Positions 16,963 through 25,750 of a stretch of DNA of 43,853 bases are shown here, piece by piece. The number at the start of each line of letters is the position of its first letter. Positions within the stretch are counted from its first letter, which is position 1. The stretch comes from Desulfomonilaceae bacterium (GTDB taxonomy: Bacteria > Desulfobacterota > Desulfomonilia > Desulfomonilales > Desulfomonilaceae), in contig JAVHLK010000039.1 of the NCBI GenBank assembly GCA_031082285.1, forward strand, positions 1-43,853, given 5' to 3'. A program made the position numbers and the translations under genes. The notes beneath the pieces are model-generated. The model was not told where the DNA came from. It saw only the letters and a program-made list of their open reading frames with translations, and ran no database searches.

Positions 16963-18390
16963 ATGCAGGATCGCGCAACGAACAACCTGCTCCGATCGAT
17001 TCCTTCCGTGGACAGGCTTCTGTCGGACCACCTTTTTGAAGAAATCAAAAAAAGATATTCCGATGAGATCGTCAAACGGATGGTCAGACTGGCTCTGGAC
17101 GAGCTCAGAGAAGAGATCCGTGAGGGGAGGGCGGGGCCGGCGGAGTGTACCGTCGAGGCGCTCGCGGCGCGGGCTTGGAGAACAGCCCTCTCGCGGGTCG
17201 GCCCGAGGGTTCGGACGGTGATCAACGCCACCGGCGTGGTGGTTCACACGAATCTCGGCCGTTCGCCTTTGTCCAAGAAGGTTGCCGACAGAATCTCCCG
17301 GGTTGCTCTTTCCTACTCCAATCTCGAGTACGACCTGGAAAGGGGGAGACGAGGCGAGAGGAACTCACATCTACGGATGCTCATGCAGGAACTGACCGGT
17401 GCTCAAGCCGCGCTCGCGGTGAACAACAATGCCGCCGCGGTCCTCCTGGCACTCTCGACTCTGGCCGAGGGCCGCGAGGTCATCGTTTCCAGGGGAGAAC
17501 TCATCGAGATCGGGGGATCGTTTCGCATTCCCGAAGTGATGGCCCGATCCGGTGCCGTCCTCAAGGAAGTGGGCACCACGAACCGTACCCATCCGCGCGA
17601 TTATACCGATGCCGTGGGCGAACACACGGCGCTCATCCTCAAGGTACACACGAGCAATTACCGAATCGTCGGATTCACGAGAGAAGTGGGGCTGGAGGAG
17701 CTGGTGGGAATCGGTCGCGAAAAGGGCATCCCGACGATGATGGACTTGGGCAGCGGCTGTCTGACGGATTTGTCCGCGTACGGATTGGCCGAAGAGACGA
17801 CCGTGCAGGAAGTCTTGGCCAAAGGGGTCGACGTGGTCACTTTCAGCGGGGACAAATTGCTCGGCGGTCCCCAAGCGGGCATAATTGCAGGCCGCGCGGA
17901 CTTGATCGAACGGATGCGCACGAATCAGCTGGCCCGGGCCCTGAGGATGGACAAGTTGACGCTTGCGGCTCTCGAAGCCACGTTGGAAGAATATACGAGG
18001 CCGGAAGGACCGTTTGCGGGAATTCCAACCCTGGAGATGATCGCCAGACCTCGGGAATTGCTGGAAGAAGCCGCCTTGTTGCTCTGCCAGTCAATACGGG
18101 ACCGCACTGGGGATCGTTGTGAAGTCACAATCGAGCAGGGTGTCGGCCGTGTTGGAGGAGGGGCCCTGCCCATGAGCGATCTCCCCGGACCCCGAGTGGT
18201 GATTCGACCGCGGCACGTGTCCGCTGCCCGGCTGGAAAAAGGATTGCGAGAGGGAGATCCTCCGGTGATTTGTTTGGTCAAGGAAGACGCGGTCATGATG
18301 GACCCGAGGACGTTGCTCCGCGACCAAGTGTCGCTGCTCCCCCAACTCGTCGCGAAGGTATTCGACGGGGAAACGGACCACAGGGGTTGA
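16963..18390 (+). CDS. selA: L-seryl-tRNA(Sec) selenium transferase
   Basis: PLP enzyme converting seryl-tRNA(Sec) to selenocysteinyl-tRNA(Sec) with selenophosphate, so the cell should decode UGA as selenocysteine. 475 residues, normal length. The N-terminal domain (IPSVDRLL) is followed by INATGVVVHTNLGRSPLS and the PLP lysine K298 in FSGDKLLGGPQAG, close to the E. coli K295. ATG 16963 follows GAGAGGA; upstream codons belong to the overlapping frame of the preceding gene. selB, selC and selD are not in this window. A candidate selenoprotein lies about 5 kb to the right (22466-22804). Confidence 0.96.
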   Translation: MQDRATNNLLRSIPSVDRLLSDHLFEEIKKRYSDEIVKRMVRLALDELREEIREGRAGPAECTVEALAARAWRTALSRVGPRVRTVINATGVVVHTNLGRSPLSKKVADRISRVALSYSNLEYDLERGRRGERNSHLRMLMQELTGAQAALAVNNNAAAVLLALSTLAEGREVIVSRGELIEIGGSFRIPEVMARSGAVLKEVGTTNRTHPRDYTDAVGEHTALILKVHTSNYRIVGFTREVGLEELVGIGREKGIPTMMDLGSGCLTDLSAYGLAEETTVQEVLAKGVDVVTFSGDKLLGGPQAGIIAGRADLIERMRTNQLARALRMDKLTLAALEATLEEYTRPEGPFAGIPTLEMIARPRELLEEAALLLCQSIRDRTGDRCEVTIEQGVGRVGGGALPMSDLPGPRVVIRPRHVSAARLEKGLREGDPPVICLVKEDAVMMDPRTLLRDQVSLLPQLVAKVFDGETDHRG

Positions 18391-18565
18391 CGGCATCCAA
18401 TGTCCGGCGTGCGGAAACCTTGAAATGGAAGAGCAGACATATGATGAAATCGTGTCTCAGGGCGGAGAATCCATCAAGCGAACTGATGGGCTTCTACCGC
18501 GTTTCGTCGGACCGGGCGGAGCCCTGGAAACTGTCTCAAAACTCCGGCATGGAGACAAATCGTAG
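18386..18565 (+). pseudogene. Possible zinc-ribbon gene remnant after selA
   Basis: In one frame directly after selA the translation reads VDGIQCPACGNLEMEEQTYD and continues in coding-like fashion to about 18513. It then runs into the inverted-repeat element and stops at 18563-18565. The CPACGN knuckle suggests half a zinc ribbon. No ATG, GTG or TTG start lies in this frame near the right place and a second CxxC is missing. If it was a gene, it is truncated by the element or starts at a non-standard codon. Chance is a real alternative. Confidence 0.25.
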
Positions 18566-18775
18566 CACGATGTGGATTCATTTTCGTTTCGCAATGCGAT
18601 ACGGGTTGCCACCTCGTTGCGGACGTTTGCTGCAGACCTATGTAGGGGCGGGTTTTATACCCGCCCGCAATCTAGCGCTCAGAATCGGGCGGGTGTAAAA
18701 CCCGCCCCTATCACCGCGGCGTGCCACGATTTGGGCGTACATTTGAGTTTTGAGACAATTTCCCTGTGTCCGCCC
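18514..18775. mobile_element. Nested inverted-repeat element, MITE-like
   Basis: A 262-bp element with no coding capacity. The outer 31-bp arms (18514-18544 and 18745-18775) match at 26 of 31 positions and end in GGGCGGA; their inner 13 bases TGTCTCAAAACTC are identical. Inside lies a second pair of 25-bp arms (18643-18667 and 18686-18710), 24 of 25 identical, built on TAGGGGCGGGTTTTA. It sits between selA and the pseudouridine synthase gene. No target-site duplication was identified. The sequence GGGCGGAGCCTGGGAACGAGG (18838-18858) may be a fragment of a related repeat. Confidence 0.6.
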
Positions 18776-18911
18776 TAATTGCTCTGCCATGCAACTCCCA
18801 CTTACGGCGCCCAGCCAAAAGATATGGGACATGCTCAGGGCGGAGCCTGGGAACGAGGGAAACGTATTTCATCATGCATCGTTCAACCCCATTCACTGCC
18901 GCCTAAATCAC

Positions 18912-19892
18912 ATGGACCCTCCCGTTTCGTTCGTCATTCCCCAAGACGTGACCGCCGACCGGGCGGACAGGATAATTGCCGCGTGCATTCCAGGCGGTCT
19001 GAGTCGTTCTTCTGCCGCCAGGCTCATCCGCGAGGCAAGGGTGCTCAGGGGGGGGCAACCGGTACGTCCGGCAACCATGATCGGGCCCGGAGACCGGATC
19101 GTCATCCTGCCCGCCGAAGCCGGGCCCGAGCCCTCGTTGCCTCGGGAAGTCCCTTTGTTTGCGATTCTTCATGAAGACGGCGATCTCATCGTCGTAGACA
19201 AACCTGCCGGACTGGTAGTTCATCCGGGCGCGGGGCGTCCGTTCGGCACGCTCGTGGACCTGTTGGTCGCGGACAGACCGGAGATGGCGGCCGTGGGCGA
19301 ACCCGGTCGTTGGGGAGTTGTTCACCGGCTCGACAGGGACACCTCCGGTGTCATGGTCCTCGCGAAGACTCAACCCGCGCATGCGGCTCTCTCGATGCAA
19401 TTCAAGAAACACTCGGTTCACAGGATCTATCTGGCGCTGGTGAGGGGCGCTCCCGGCAAAGAGAGCGGGATGGTGGACGCACCGTTGGGAAGGCATGTCA
19501 AGGACAGGAAGAAAATGTCCACCTCCACCCGAAAGGCGAGGCATGCCGTCACCAGATGGGCCGTGCTCAGGCGTTTCAAGGGTGTAACACTGCTCGAAGT
19601 GCGGCCGGAGACGGGTCGGACTCACCAGATCCGGGTACACCTGGCGTCGATCGGCATGCCCGTGCTGGGAGATGAGGTCTACGGTAAGGTTCGCAAGACA
19701 GGTACCCGGTCGGACCCAGTACTGGTCACGGCCGCCAAGATCATCAAACGCCAGGCTCTCCACGCCGCGACGCTCGGATTCATACATCCCGCGAGCCTGG
19801 ACTACGTAGAGTTTTCATCCGATCTGCCGGAAGACATGGCGGAGGTCGTTTCGCTGTCGGCCTTCGAGCACGGGGTCATGGACGCACCGTGA
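18912..19892 (+). CDS. RluD-family 23S rRNA/tRNA pseudouridine synthase
   Basis: Isomerises uridine to pseudouridine in RNA. 326 residues from ATG 18912: an N-terminal S4-like RNA-binding region (SRSSAARLIREARVLRGG) then the catalytic domain. The signature HRLDRDTSG gives the catalytic aspartate D141. DKPAGLVVHPG, the KKHSVHRIYLALV segment and PETGRTHQIRVHL are all in family order. It is closest to RluC/RluD, but which uridines are modified cannot be told. No clear ribosome-binding site precedes 18912, and the frame is open upstream into repeat-derived sequence, so the start is less sure than the product. Confidence 0.9.
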   Translation: MDPPVSFVIPQDVTADRADRIIAACIPGGLSRSSAARLIREARVLRGGQPVRPATMIGPGDRIVILPAEAGPEPSLPREVPLFAILHEDGDLIVVDKPAGLVVHPGAGRPFGTLVDLLVADRPEMAAVGEPGRWGVVHRLDRDTSGVMVLAKTQPAHAALSMQFKKHSVHRIYLALVRGAPGKESGMVDAPLGRHVKDRKKMSTSTRKARHAVTRWAVLRRFKGVTLLEVRPETGRTHQIRVHLASIGMPVLGDEVYGKVRKTGTRSDPVLVTAAKIIKRQALHAATLGFIHPASLDYVEFSSDLPEDMAEVVSLSAFEHGVMDAP

Positions 19893-19991
19893 GCACGGTG
19901 TTCGGAGATAGGGTCGCTCGTATCCTACTCCCCGATTCCGCCCGGAGGCCCAATGCGCGGAGGAATTTCCGCAACCGGCTGCGAAACCCAT

Positions 19992-21779
19992 CTAAGACGG
20001 GTCCTCTTCATCGACCGCTCTGATCTCATAGAGATCTCGTACGCCGTCAAGCCCTTTGAGGCAGGCCTGACACTTGAGCCCCACATCCACGCTTGCCGCG
20101 ACAAGGGCATACGTCTGTTCCGAGATCATTATGGACCCGCCGCGCGCAGTTGACTGAATACGATCCGTTTCATTGACCGCGGATCCGACGATTCCATATT
20201 TTGCACGTGACTCTGAACCGATGTTGCCGACAATCACCTCCCCGGTATGGATGCCGACGCCCATCTGCAAGGGGGGCAGTCCTTCTCGTTTGTTGTCCTC
20301 CGAGACCACGGTCATTCGCCGCTGCATCTCCAATGCGCACTGCACCGCGTCCGATGCTCTCTCCGCGAGCCGGTCATCCAGCCCGTTGAAGAATACCAGC
20401 ACGGAATCACCGTAAAAATCCACAATGATTCCGCGGTAGCGATCTATGATTGTGATCATCTGCCCGAAGTAACGATTGAGCATTGCGATGACGACTTCCG
20501 GGGGCATTTTTTCCGTAGCCTGAGTGAATCCCCGCAGGTCGGCCATCAATATGGTCACGGTTCGCTTCTCCCCGCCCAAGTGGAGAGCCTCCGGTCGGCT
20601 CATCAGATCTTGAGCGATGCCCCTGTCAACGTATCGGCCAAAGGTGCGTTCAATGAGGTCTCGTTGCCTGAGGCCTTCTATCATCTTATTGAAGCGTCGC
20701 TTCAAATGTCCGATTTCATCCGTGCGGGTTTCGCTTACGGCAACCGAGTAATCACCTTTTTCGACCCTTTCTGCGGCCCGTGAAATCTCGGTGACGGATT
20801 CCGCGACGGGGCGTGTGTTCCACAATATGAGCAATCCCACGCATATCAACAAAGCCGTCCCGGCCAGAAGGTACGTGAAGCGGAAGCGAACTACGGGGTC
20901 CAGAACGACGTTTCCCTCTGAGAAGAGGAGCAGATACCAGTCGGTGTCGGGTACTTTGTAGAAGCCTACGACCCAGTCCGGAGGATGACCAGAACCAAAC
21001 ACCGTCCCGAAGTGTTTTTCCTTCATGTCCTTCATGACTTGCGTTTCGAGGGGATCTCCGGTCTCACCCAGAGTCTTCATCATGTACATGGTAGGGTCCG
21101 TATGAGCCAGATATTCACCTTGCGAATTTACCAGGCACGCAAAGCTTCCCTGCCGATGTCCCACTTCCAGAATGTTCTTGATGAAAGACTCGAAACTCAC
21201 CTTCACGGTCACCTTCTGCTTCGGCTTACCGTCGACGCCTCCAAATTCACTTACAAGAGAGAGGTAATCTCTGCCCTCATCCAGCCACACGGACATGCCT
21301 CGATGACTCATTACGCCGAGACGACGCGAAGGCATGTACGAACCCGGTCCATGCATCATGCGATGACGATCCCGCATGCGAGCGTTCCTGTCTCGTGATG
21401 GGTCCTTTTCGACCGGGTCCTTGCCGAATCGAACGCGCGTCTCTTCGAGCGGACGAGCAACATCTCCGCCTGAAGATTCGATGTCTACGAAAGCGACACC
21501 TGGTTGAGCGGAGAGCCGTTCTGCAAGGTATGCACGGGTGACGTCGCCATCGGGGATGTCTTCAGCGTCTACTATGAGGTGTATTATTTCCTGCTTTTGA
21601 TCCAGCCTCGCTTGAATTTCTCGGGCCATGTTCCCGAGCTCCATCTTGGCGCCGGAACTCCATTCATCGAGCAAATAAGAGCGCGCGTACATGAACGAGG
21701 CAACTCCGGTGACCACGAGAAGTAACGTCACGGGAAGCAACAGGAACAGAAAAAATCTCTTCTGAAGGGAAAAAACCAT
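19992..21779 (-). CDS. Membrane sensor nucleotide cyclase (class III)
   Basis: A 595-residue signalling protein. One membrane helix near the N-terminus (about 7-29) is followed by a periplasmic Cache-like sensor to about residue 300, a second helix, a HAMP linker (AAERVEKGDYSVAV) and a C-terminal class III cyclase domain. Catalytic features: a metal aspartate in MADLRGFTQATEKM, a second in DFYGDSVLVFFNG, a lysine in AKYGIVGSAVNETDRI and the Asn/Arg pair of that motif. The usual IGDAVN aspartate is Ser here, so cAMP is likely but not certain. ATG 21779 is favoured over 21803 because GAGGAA lies about six bases upstream. Convergent with the pseudouridine synthase gene. Confidence 0.9.
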   Translation of the reverse strand: MVFSLQKRFFLFLLLPVTLLLVVTGVASFMYARSYLLDEWSSGAKMELGNMAREIQARLDQKQEIIHLIVDAEDIPDGDVTRAYLAERLSAQPGVAFVDIESSGGDVARPLEETRVRFGKDPVEKDPSRDRNARMRDRHRMMHGPGSYMPSRRLGVMSHRGMSVWLDEGRDYLSLVSEFGGVDGKPKQKVTVKVSFESFIKNILEVGHRQGSFACLVNSQGEYLAHTDPTMYMMKTLGETGDPLETQVMKDMKEKHFGTVFGSGHPPDWVVGFYKVPDTDWYLLLFSEGNVVLDPVVRFRFTYLLAGTALLICVGLLILWNTRPVAESVTEISRAAERVEKGDYSVAVSETRTDEIGHLKRRFNKMIEGLRQRDLIERTFGRYVDRGIAQDLMSRPEALHLGGEKRTVTILMADLRGFTQATEKMPPEVVIAMLNRYFGQMITIIDRYRGIIVDFYGDSVLVFFNGLDDRLAERASDAVQCALEMQRRMTVVSEDNKREGLPPLQMGVGIHTGEVIVGNIGSESRAKYGIVGSAVNETDRIQSTARGGSIMISEQTYALVAASVDVGLKCQACLKGLDGVRDLYEIRAVDEEDPS

Positions 21780-21881
21780 GGTCGATTCCTCTACGCCGGT
21801 CATTACGTACAGGGGAGCGAGTCATCACCGGGGCGACCGCGGAAATGCTCAACCGTACCTGCGACACGTGATACTGAGTAT

Positions 21882-21911
21882 AAAGGAAAAGCTCCCGCGT
21901 GTGCGAGAGCT
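21882..21911 (-). terminator. Terminator after the small Gly/Tyr-rich gene
   Basis: On the minus strand AGCTCTCGC-ACAC-GCGGGAGCT (21911-21890) forms a nine-bp stem with one G-U pair, followed by TTTTCCTTT. It lies between the stop of the small secreted-protein gene and the start of the cyclase gene. Confidence 0.55.
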
Positions 21912-21954
21912 CCTCGGATTCGGTCCTCGTTGGCGGAGTTGGAAAGCCGGCCGA

Positions 21955-22242
21955 TTACCATCCCAATCGACGTCCGTAGCCCACTCCTTGGCCTCCACCC
22001 ATGCCCCTTTTTCCGCGCATCCCGGGCCCGAAGCAGTAACCGTCTCGGTACCCTCGAGAATACGTATCCGGACTCGGGGGGGCCGGAAGGGTCCCGTATG
22101 CCATCGGACAGTCTCCGTACCCCATCCACGCCGGTCCGCCACCGCGTGCCCAATATCCTCCACCGTTCCAGGCGTAAGATCCCGCGCCGGCTATGGCCGT
22201 AATCAACAACGCGGCGAGAATGACAAGCAACAGTGTCTTCAT
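21955..22242 (-). CDS. Small secreted Gly/Tyr/Arg-rich protein
   Basis: A 95-residue protein. The first 20 residues are a typical signal peptide (MKTLLLVILAALLITAIAGA). The mature part is rich in Gly, Tyr and Trp with two lone cysteines (GDCPMAYG, DGYCFGPG) and ends in basic Gly-rich repeats, so it is probably unstructured or envelope-bound. ATG 22242 has a strong AGGAGG about seven bases upstream. A terminator follows it. It is 223 bp downstream of the candidate selenoprotein gene, perhaps with its own promoter. No family recognised. Confidence 0.75.
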   Translation of the reverse strand: MKTLLLVILAALLITAIAGAGSYAWNGGGYWARGGGPAWMGYGDCPMAYGTLPAPPSPDTYSRGYRDGYCFGPGMRGKRGMGGGQGVGYGRRLGW

Positions 22243-22465
22243 GGACTGCCTCCTGTGTTGAACTGTCTGCTTGTTACTACGCCGGGGAGTCGCAGAACTC
22301 GCGCAATGTCAAAGTCTTTTTACGGGAAACGCGACAGGTGGTTCCGAAAAATCTCACAGCGAGGCGGGGCCCCATCTCAATAGCCGGGAAGACACACAGG
22401 GTCGGGAAAAAGCCCACAAAGATCGGTTTGACGTTGGTTTGACGTTCAAATGACTGCCCGCCCAC

Positions 22466-22804
22466 CTATGCCTTGCCGGATCGATCTTTCACGTATACTC
22501 GGTATTCTCTGAGCAGAGCATACGCGTACTCTCTCCGTACACGTTCCGAGTCGGGAATATAGTTCTTTCTTTCCTCCAGTCGTTTGATTATTTCTTCGGC
22601 GGTCTCGTCGGTTGCCTTCATGCCTTCGGCATAGAGTTCCGACAGGATATCGTCCAGACCGTTGAGGCCGACTTGCGTGTCATCCGGGAATTTCAATATA
22701 CGCCGGCCAACTGCCGGCGGCGCCGGGACTCAGCCGTCTTTTCATCCGTTTTCTTCACGCGGCGGAATGGACTGATTATTCTCGAGGAAATCTTCCGAGC
22801 TCAT
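22466..22804 (-). CDS. Small conserved-looking protein; candidate double selenocysteine protein
   Basis: The reading frame from ATG 22804 to the stop at 22466 has 112 codons and is interrupted only by two UGA codons (22744-22742 and 22732-22730), giving ...REENG-U-KDG-U-VPAPP and then a long open part. The ATG has AGGAG at a good distance. The only start inside the uninterrupted part is TTG 22696, which has no Shine-Dalgarno site. A perfect 7-bp hairpin follows the second UGA. The open part (KFPDDTQVGLNGLDDI...) is soluble and helical, with the conserved-looking block NYIPDSERVRREYAYALLREY. selA is encoded nearby. It lies downstream of the Fe-S and arsenite-permease genes. Alternatives: a gene of 76 codons from TTG 22696, or a decayed gene. 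The open part is surely coding; the selenocysteine reading is inference. Confidence 0.6.
22701..22719 (-). promoter_or_regulatory. SECIS-like hairpin
   Basis: On the minus strand CGCCGGC-AGTTG-GCCGGCG is a perfect 7-bp stem with a 5-nt loop. The loop's second base is G, 19 nt after the nearer UGA and 31 nt after the first. Both distances fall in the range given for bacterial SECIS elements (apical loop about 16-37 nt downstream, G in the first two loop bases). It is inside the open reading frame. Confidence 0.4.
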
Positions 22805-22823
22805 CCGTCTCTCCTCTTTGCGT

Positions 22824-22868
22824 CCGGACATGTCCGGCCTGACCGATCGCGGACGAAAGACGCGATCG
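22824..22868. repeat. Two dyads between the Fe-S gene and the small gene
   Basis: CCGGACATGTCCGG (22824-22837) is a perfect palindrome. CGATCGCG (22844-22851) and CGCGATCG (22861-22868) form an 8-bp stem with a 9-nt loop. Both lie in the 145-bp gap before the ATG at 22804, with no T tract. They could be an operator, an mRNA processing site or a transcription end. Confidence 0.35.
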
Positions 22869-22949
22869 TAACTCATATGTACGGCGAGCGGCTTCGTAAT
22901 ATGACCGTGGAACGGGCATCGCGCGAAAGTTAGACCGAAATGGGCGACC

Positions 22950-24341
22950 TCAACTCGCCGATGACCGATACGTATCGTACGCATGCTTCATTATCTCAAT
23001 CGGATGCGACACCTGATACCGCGTCAGGTGGTTGAACTGGTACCGGCAACCAAGACAATCGGTAAGGAGCTTATCGGGGTCGAGCGCCTTGATACGGTCG
23101 ATCAGCGTGTTCGCCATCTTGATCGAACTGTCGTGAAAGTCACGCTTGAATCCCATGATCCCGGCGGCTCCGCAGCAATAGGAGTATCCTTCAATGGAAT
23201 CGATCTTCAACCCGGGAACCAGAGACAACAGATCCGCGTACGGATTCCCGATCCCCTGTTCCCGAAGGTGACAAGGAGGATAGTACGCGCAACGCGCGGT
23301 CACTTCGCCGAATGTCGCATCAAGCTCGCCGAGTCTGTGAAGATTTCTCAAGTATTCCCCGAGATCGTAGGTATTTTCCGCGACCAAGACTCGCTTCAAT
23401 CCGTTAAGTCGAGCGAAATAACCCTCATCCTTCATATGTCTGAGACCATGCAGACGACCGTATTCGCTTATCCATCGGCCGGTTCTCCGCTCAATAGGGA
23501 CTGAAAGAAGATTGTTCCAGTCGGCCTCGCCCAAACCGTGTGCAGCCCTGTATTCGTCGGAATAATGGGCGCCCTGCTTCAAGAGTATTTTCAGTGCAAA
23601 TCCGCACGTAGGGCATGAGCATACGATGTCATAACCTTCCTCCACCGCTTCGGCAAGCTGGTCCAGATTGAACCCGGCAAGTTCAAGCGCCAACTCTTTG
23701 TCGCCTTCGAGCAGAGGAGGCATGCCGCAGCACTTCTGTTCCGGTATGTGAACCTCTACTCCGTTGCGTTGCAAGATCTCGACCGCGGCCGTGCCCACAT
23801 CAGGAACGTAATATCGTGCGCTGCAGCCTGCAAAATAGGCCACCTTGCGCACGGCGTTTGCCGGCCGGCGGACGGGCTTTGTTCCGTCTTTCATCCGATC
23901 CGAGAAGCTCTCTTTGGGGAACGGCGGAAAACTCCGATCCTTGTGAATGCCGAGTGCGCTCTGCAGGAGGCCCTTTGTTACCGGGTTCCGGAGGAAGAAG
24001 TTCGAAATCCCCGGCACGGCGCCCGCGACGCGTCCGACGAGCTCAACCCGTTCGATGGCCTTGATCTTAAGCGGCAGACCGTTCCTTGCAACGAATTCGG
24101 TCTTCGCCTCCATGAGGGACGTGGGGACTTCGGGGCAAGGGCAGGTCCCGCAAAGATTGCAGAGATCTATCAGGCGCCTCATGTCATTGGTCGTAATCTT
24201 TTCCCCCGATTCTTGCCTCTCGTCCCAGATCTTGTACAATTCCGGGAACATCTGGCAACCTTCCTCAAACACGGTTCTGCAGCAATCGCAGTCCGCACAA
24301 CGTTCAATCCAGTACCGAAGCTTGTCTTCAGCGCTCATCAC
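22950..24341 (-). CDS. Fe-S oxidoreductase with two CCG domains (GlpC/HdrB-like)
   Basis: A 463-residue cytoplasmic electron-transfer protein. The N-terminus holds ferredoxin-like cysteine clusters (CADCDCC...C and CNLCGTCPCP). Two cysteine-rich CCG domains follow: the first with AGCSARYY and EQKCCGMP, the second with YYPPCHLREQ, YSYCCGAAG and DCLGCRYQF. Such domains bind [4Fe-4S] clusters in heterodisulfide reductase B and anaerobic glycerol-3-phosphate dehydrogenase C. No GlpA/GlpB or HdrA/HdrC partner is nearby; instead it lies 34 bp after the ACR3 permease in the same direction, so it may serve metalloid or thiol redox chemistry. ATG 24341 follows AGAGG. The partner and substrate are unknown. 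Confidence 0.85.
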   Translation of the reverse strand: MMSAEDKLRYWIERCADCDCCRTVFEEGCQMFPELYKIWDERQESGEKITTNDMRRLIDLCNLCGTCPCPEVPTSLMEAKTEFVARNGLPLKIKAIERVELVGRVAGAVPGISNFFLRNPVTKGLLQSALGIHKDRSFPPFPKESFSDRMKDGTKPVRRPANAVRKVAYFAGCSARYYVPDVGTAAVEILQRNGVEVHIPEQKCCGMPPLLEGDKELALELAGFNLDQLAEAVEEGYDIVCSCPTCGFALKILLKQGAHYSDEYRAAHGLGEADWNNLLSVPIERRTGRWISEYGRLHGLRHMKDEGYFARLNGLKRVLVAENTYDLGEYLRNLHRLGELDATFGEVTARCAYYPPCHLREQGIGNPYADLLSLVPGLKIDSIEGYSYCCGAAGIMGFKRDFHDSSIKMANTLIDRIKALDPDKLLTDCLGCRYQFNHLTRYQVSHPIEIMKHAYDTYRSSAS

Positions 24342-24375
24342 GAACCTCTTGAGAAGGGCTTTACGCGTGGCTTCA

Positions 24376-25614
24376 TCATATTTCCGTCTCCTGGGACCGC
24401 ATAGCGGCCGTTGCCGTTGCAGGCGATTCCCTGCTGAACCAATGCGGCGTGCACAAACAGATCTTCACGAGCATCAGCATTACCGGCACCTCGATGAGCA
24501 CTCCCACCACTGTGGCAAGGGACGCCCCTGATGACAGGCCGAAGAGCATGGTGGACGTGGCGATGGCCACCTCGAAGTGGTTTGATGCACCGATCATTGC
24601 CGACGGAGCAGCGTCCTCGTAGGTCAGCTTGAGTACTTTGGCCAGACCGTACGCGAGCCAGAAAATGATGTTCGTCTGAATGAAGAGCGGGATTGCTATC
24701 CACAGTATCGTGAGCGGATTGGAAACAATTACCTCGCCCTTGAAAGAGAAGAGCAGAATCAGCGTGATCAACAACGCGATGATGGTTACGGGAGTAAGAA
24801 CGTGGAGAAACTTCTCTTTGAACCATTTTTCTCCCATCGCCTGTATCAGGAATTTTCTCGAGAAATAGCCGGCCACCAACGGCAGGGCAACATAGATGCC
24901 TATGGAAAGGAGCAGTGCCTGCCAGGGAACCGGAAGTCGCCCGACTCCCAGGAGAAACCCTCCCAACGGCCCGTACAGAAACAACATGGTCAACGAGTTG
25001 ATGGCCACCATCACGAGGGTATGTCCATCGTTTCCTCTTGCCAGAAATCCCCACACAAGGACCATGGCCGTGCACGGTGCGATGCCGAGAAGGATGCATC
25101 CGGCCAAGTAGCTTCGCCATAATGGCACTTCAAGCATTTTCACGCCGTCAACCAAGACCACCTTGCCCTCTCCGTGCGAACCCCCAACCGGGAGGTCCAG
25201 CCCCAAAGGCATTTTCACGTAATCCACGGCATCGGGTCCAATGAACGTGAGGAAGAGCGTGCCGAGGCAAAACACCGAGATGGCATACATGGTGAAGGGT
25301 TTGATCGCCCAGTTGACGAAGAGCGTCAGCCCCACCGGTTTAATGTTCTTGCCTGCTCGGAGGACTTCCCCAAAGTCAATCTTCACCATGATGGGGTACA
25401 TCATGAAGAACAGACAGATCGCTATGGGGACTGACACGACCGGCGCTTCGTTCACGTAGATTGCCAACCCATCGAGAAACTGAGCCACTTCCGGGGCAAG
25501 CTTGCCGAGGACAATTCCCGCGATTATGCACAGGATGACCCAAACCGACAGGTACTTCTCAAACAGGGACAATCCCTTGGTCTCTTTTGTCATACACACT
25601 GCGGGTTCGCTCAT
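24376..25614 (-). CDS. acr3: Arsenite efflux permease, ACR3 family
   Basis: A 412-residue inner-membrane transporter with about ten hydrophobic segments that exports arsenite using the proton gradient. The essential-cysteine motif is [12 protein letters not shown], and the late segment [14 protein letters not shown] is characteristic of ACR3 (BASS superfamily). A 40-residue insert between early helices ([20 protein letters not shown]) is longer than in short ACR3 proteins. ATG 25614 follows GAGGGAG. The downstream Fe-S protein gene is 34 bp away, so the two are probably one transcript. The upstream small Cys-rich gene is 136 bp away. Likely controlled by the ArsR at 26595-27005. Confidence 0.94.
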   Translation of the reverse strand: MSEPAVCMTKETKGLSLFEKYLSVWVILCIIAGIVLGKLAPEVAQFLDGLAIYVNEAPVVSVPIAICLFFMMYPIMVKIDFGEVLRAGKNIKPVGLTLFVNWAIKPFTMYAISVFCLGTLFLTFIGPDAVDYVKMPLGLDLPVGGSHGEGKVVLVDGVKMLEVPLWRSYLAGCILLGIAPCTAMVLVWGFLARGNDGHTLVMVAINSLTMLFLYGPLGGFLLGVGRLPVPWQALLLSIGIYVALPLVAGYFSRKFLIQAMGEKWFKEKFLHVLTPVTIIALLITLILLFSFKGEVIVSNPLTILWIAIPLFIQTNIIFWLAYGLAKVLKLTYEDAAPSAMIGASNHFEVAIATSTMLFGLSSGASLATVVGVLIEVPVMLMLVKICLCTPHWFSRESPATATAAMRSQETEI

Positions 25615-25750
25615 TACGATTCTCCCTCATTCGATTTCAGAGTTTCCGGCATCCGTTCGACACGTGTTCCTTTCTCGTCACCGACTCGTCGCGAATGTCT
25701 TAAGACCCGTTTCAACGACAATGGGGCACCATGACGGACATGAGCCTTCT

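Noticed and set aside
22742-22984. Eighty-codon frame starting at 22984 that includes the candidate selenoprotein start
   Set aside because: The residues before ATG 22804 look non-coding and cover dyads; only the part from 22804 has a ribosome-binding site.
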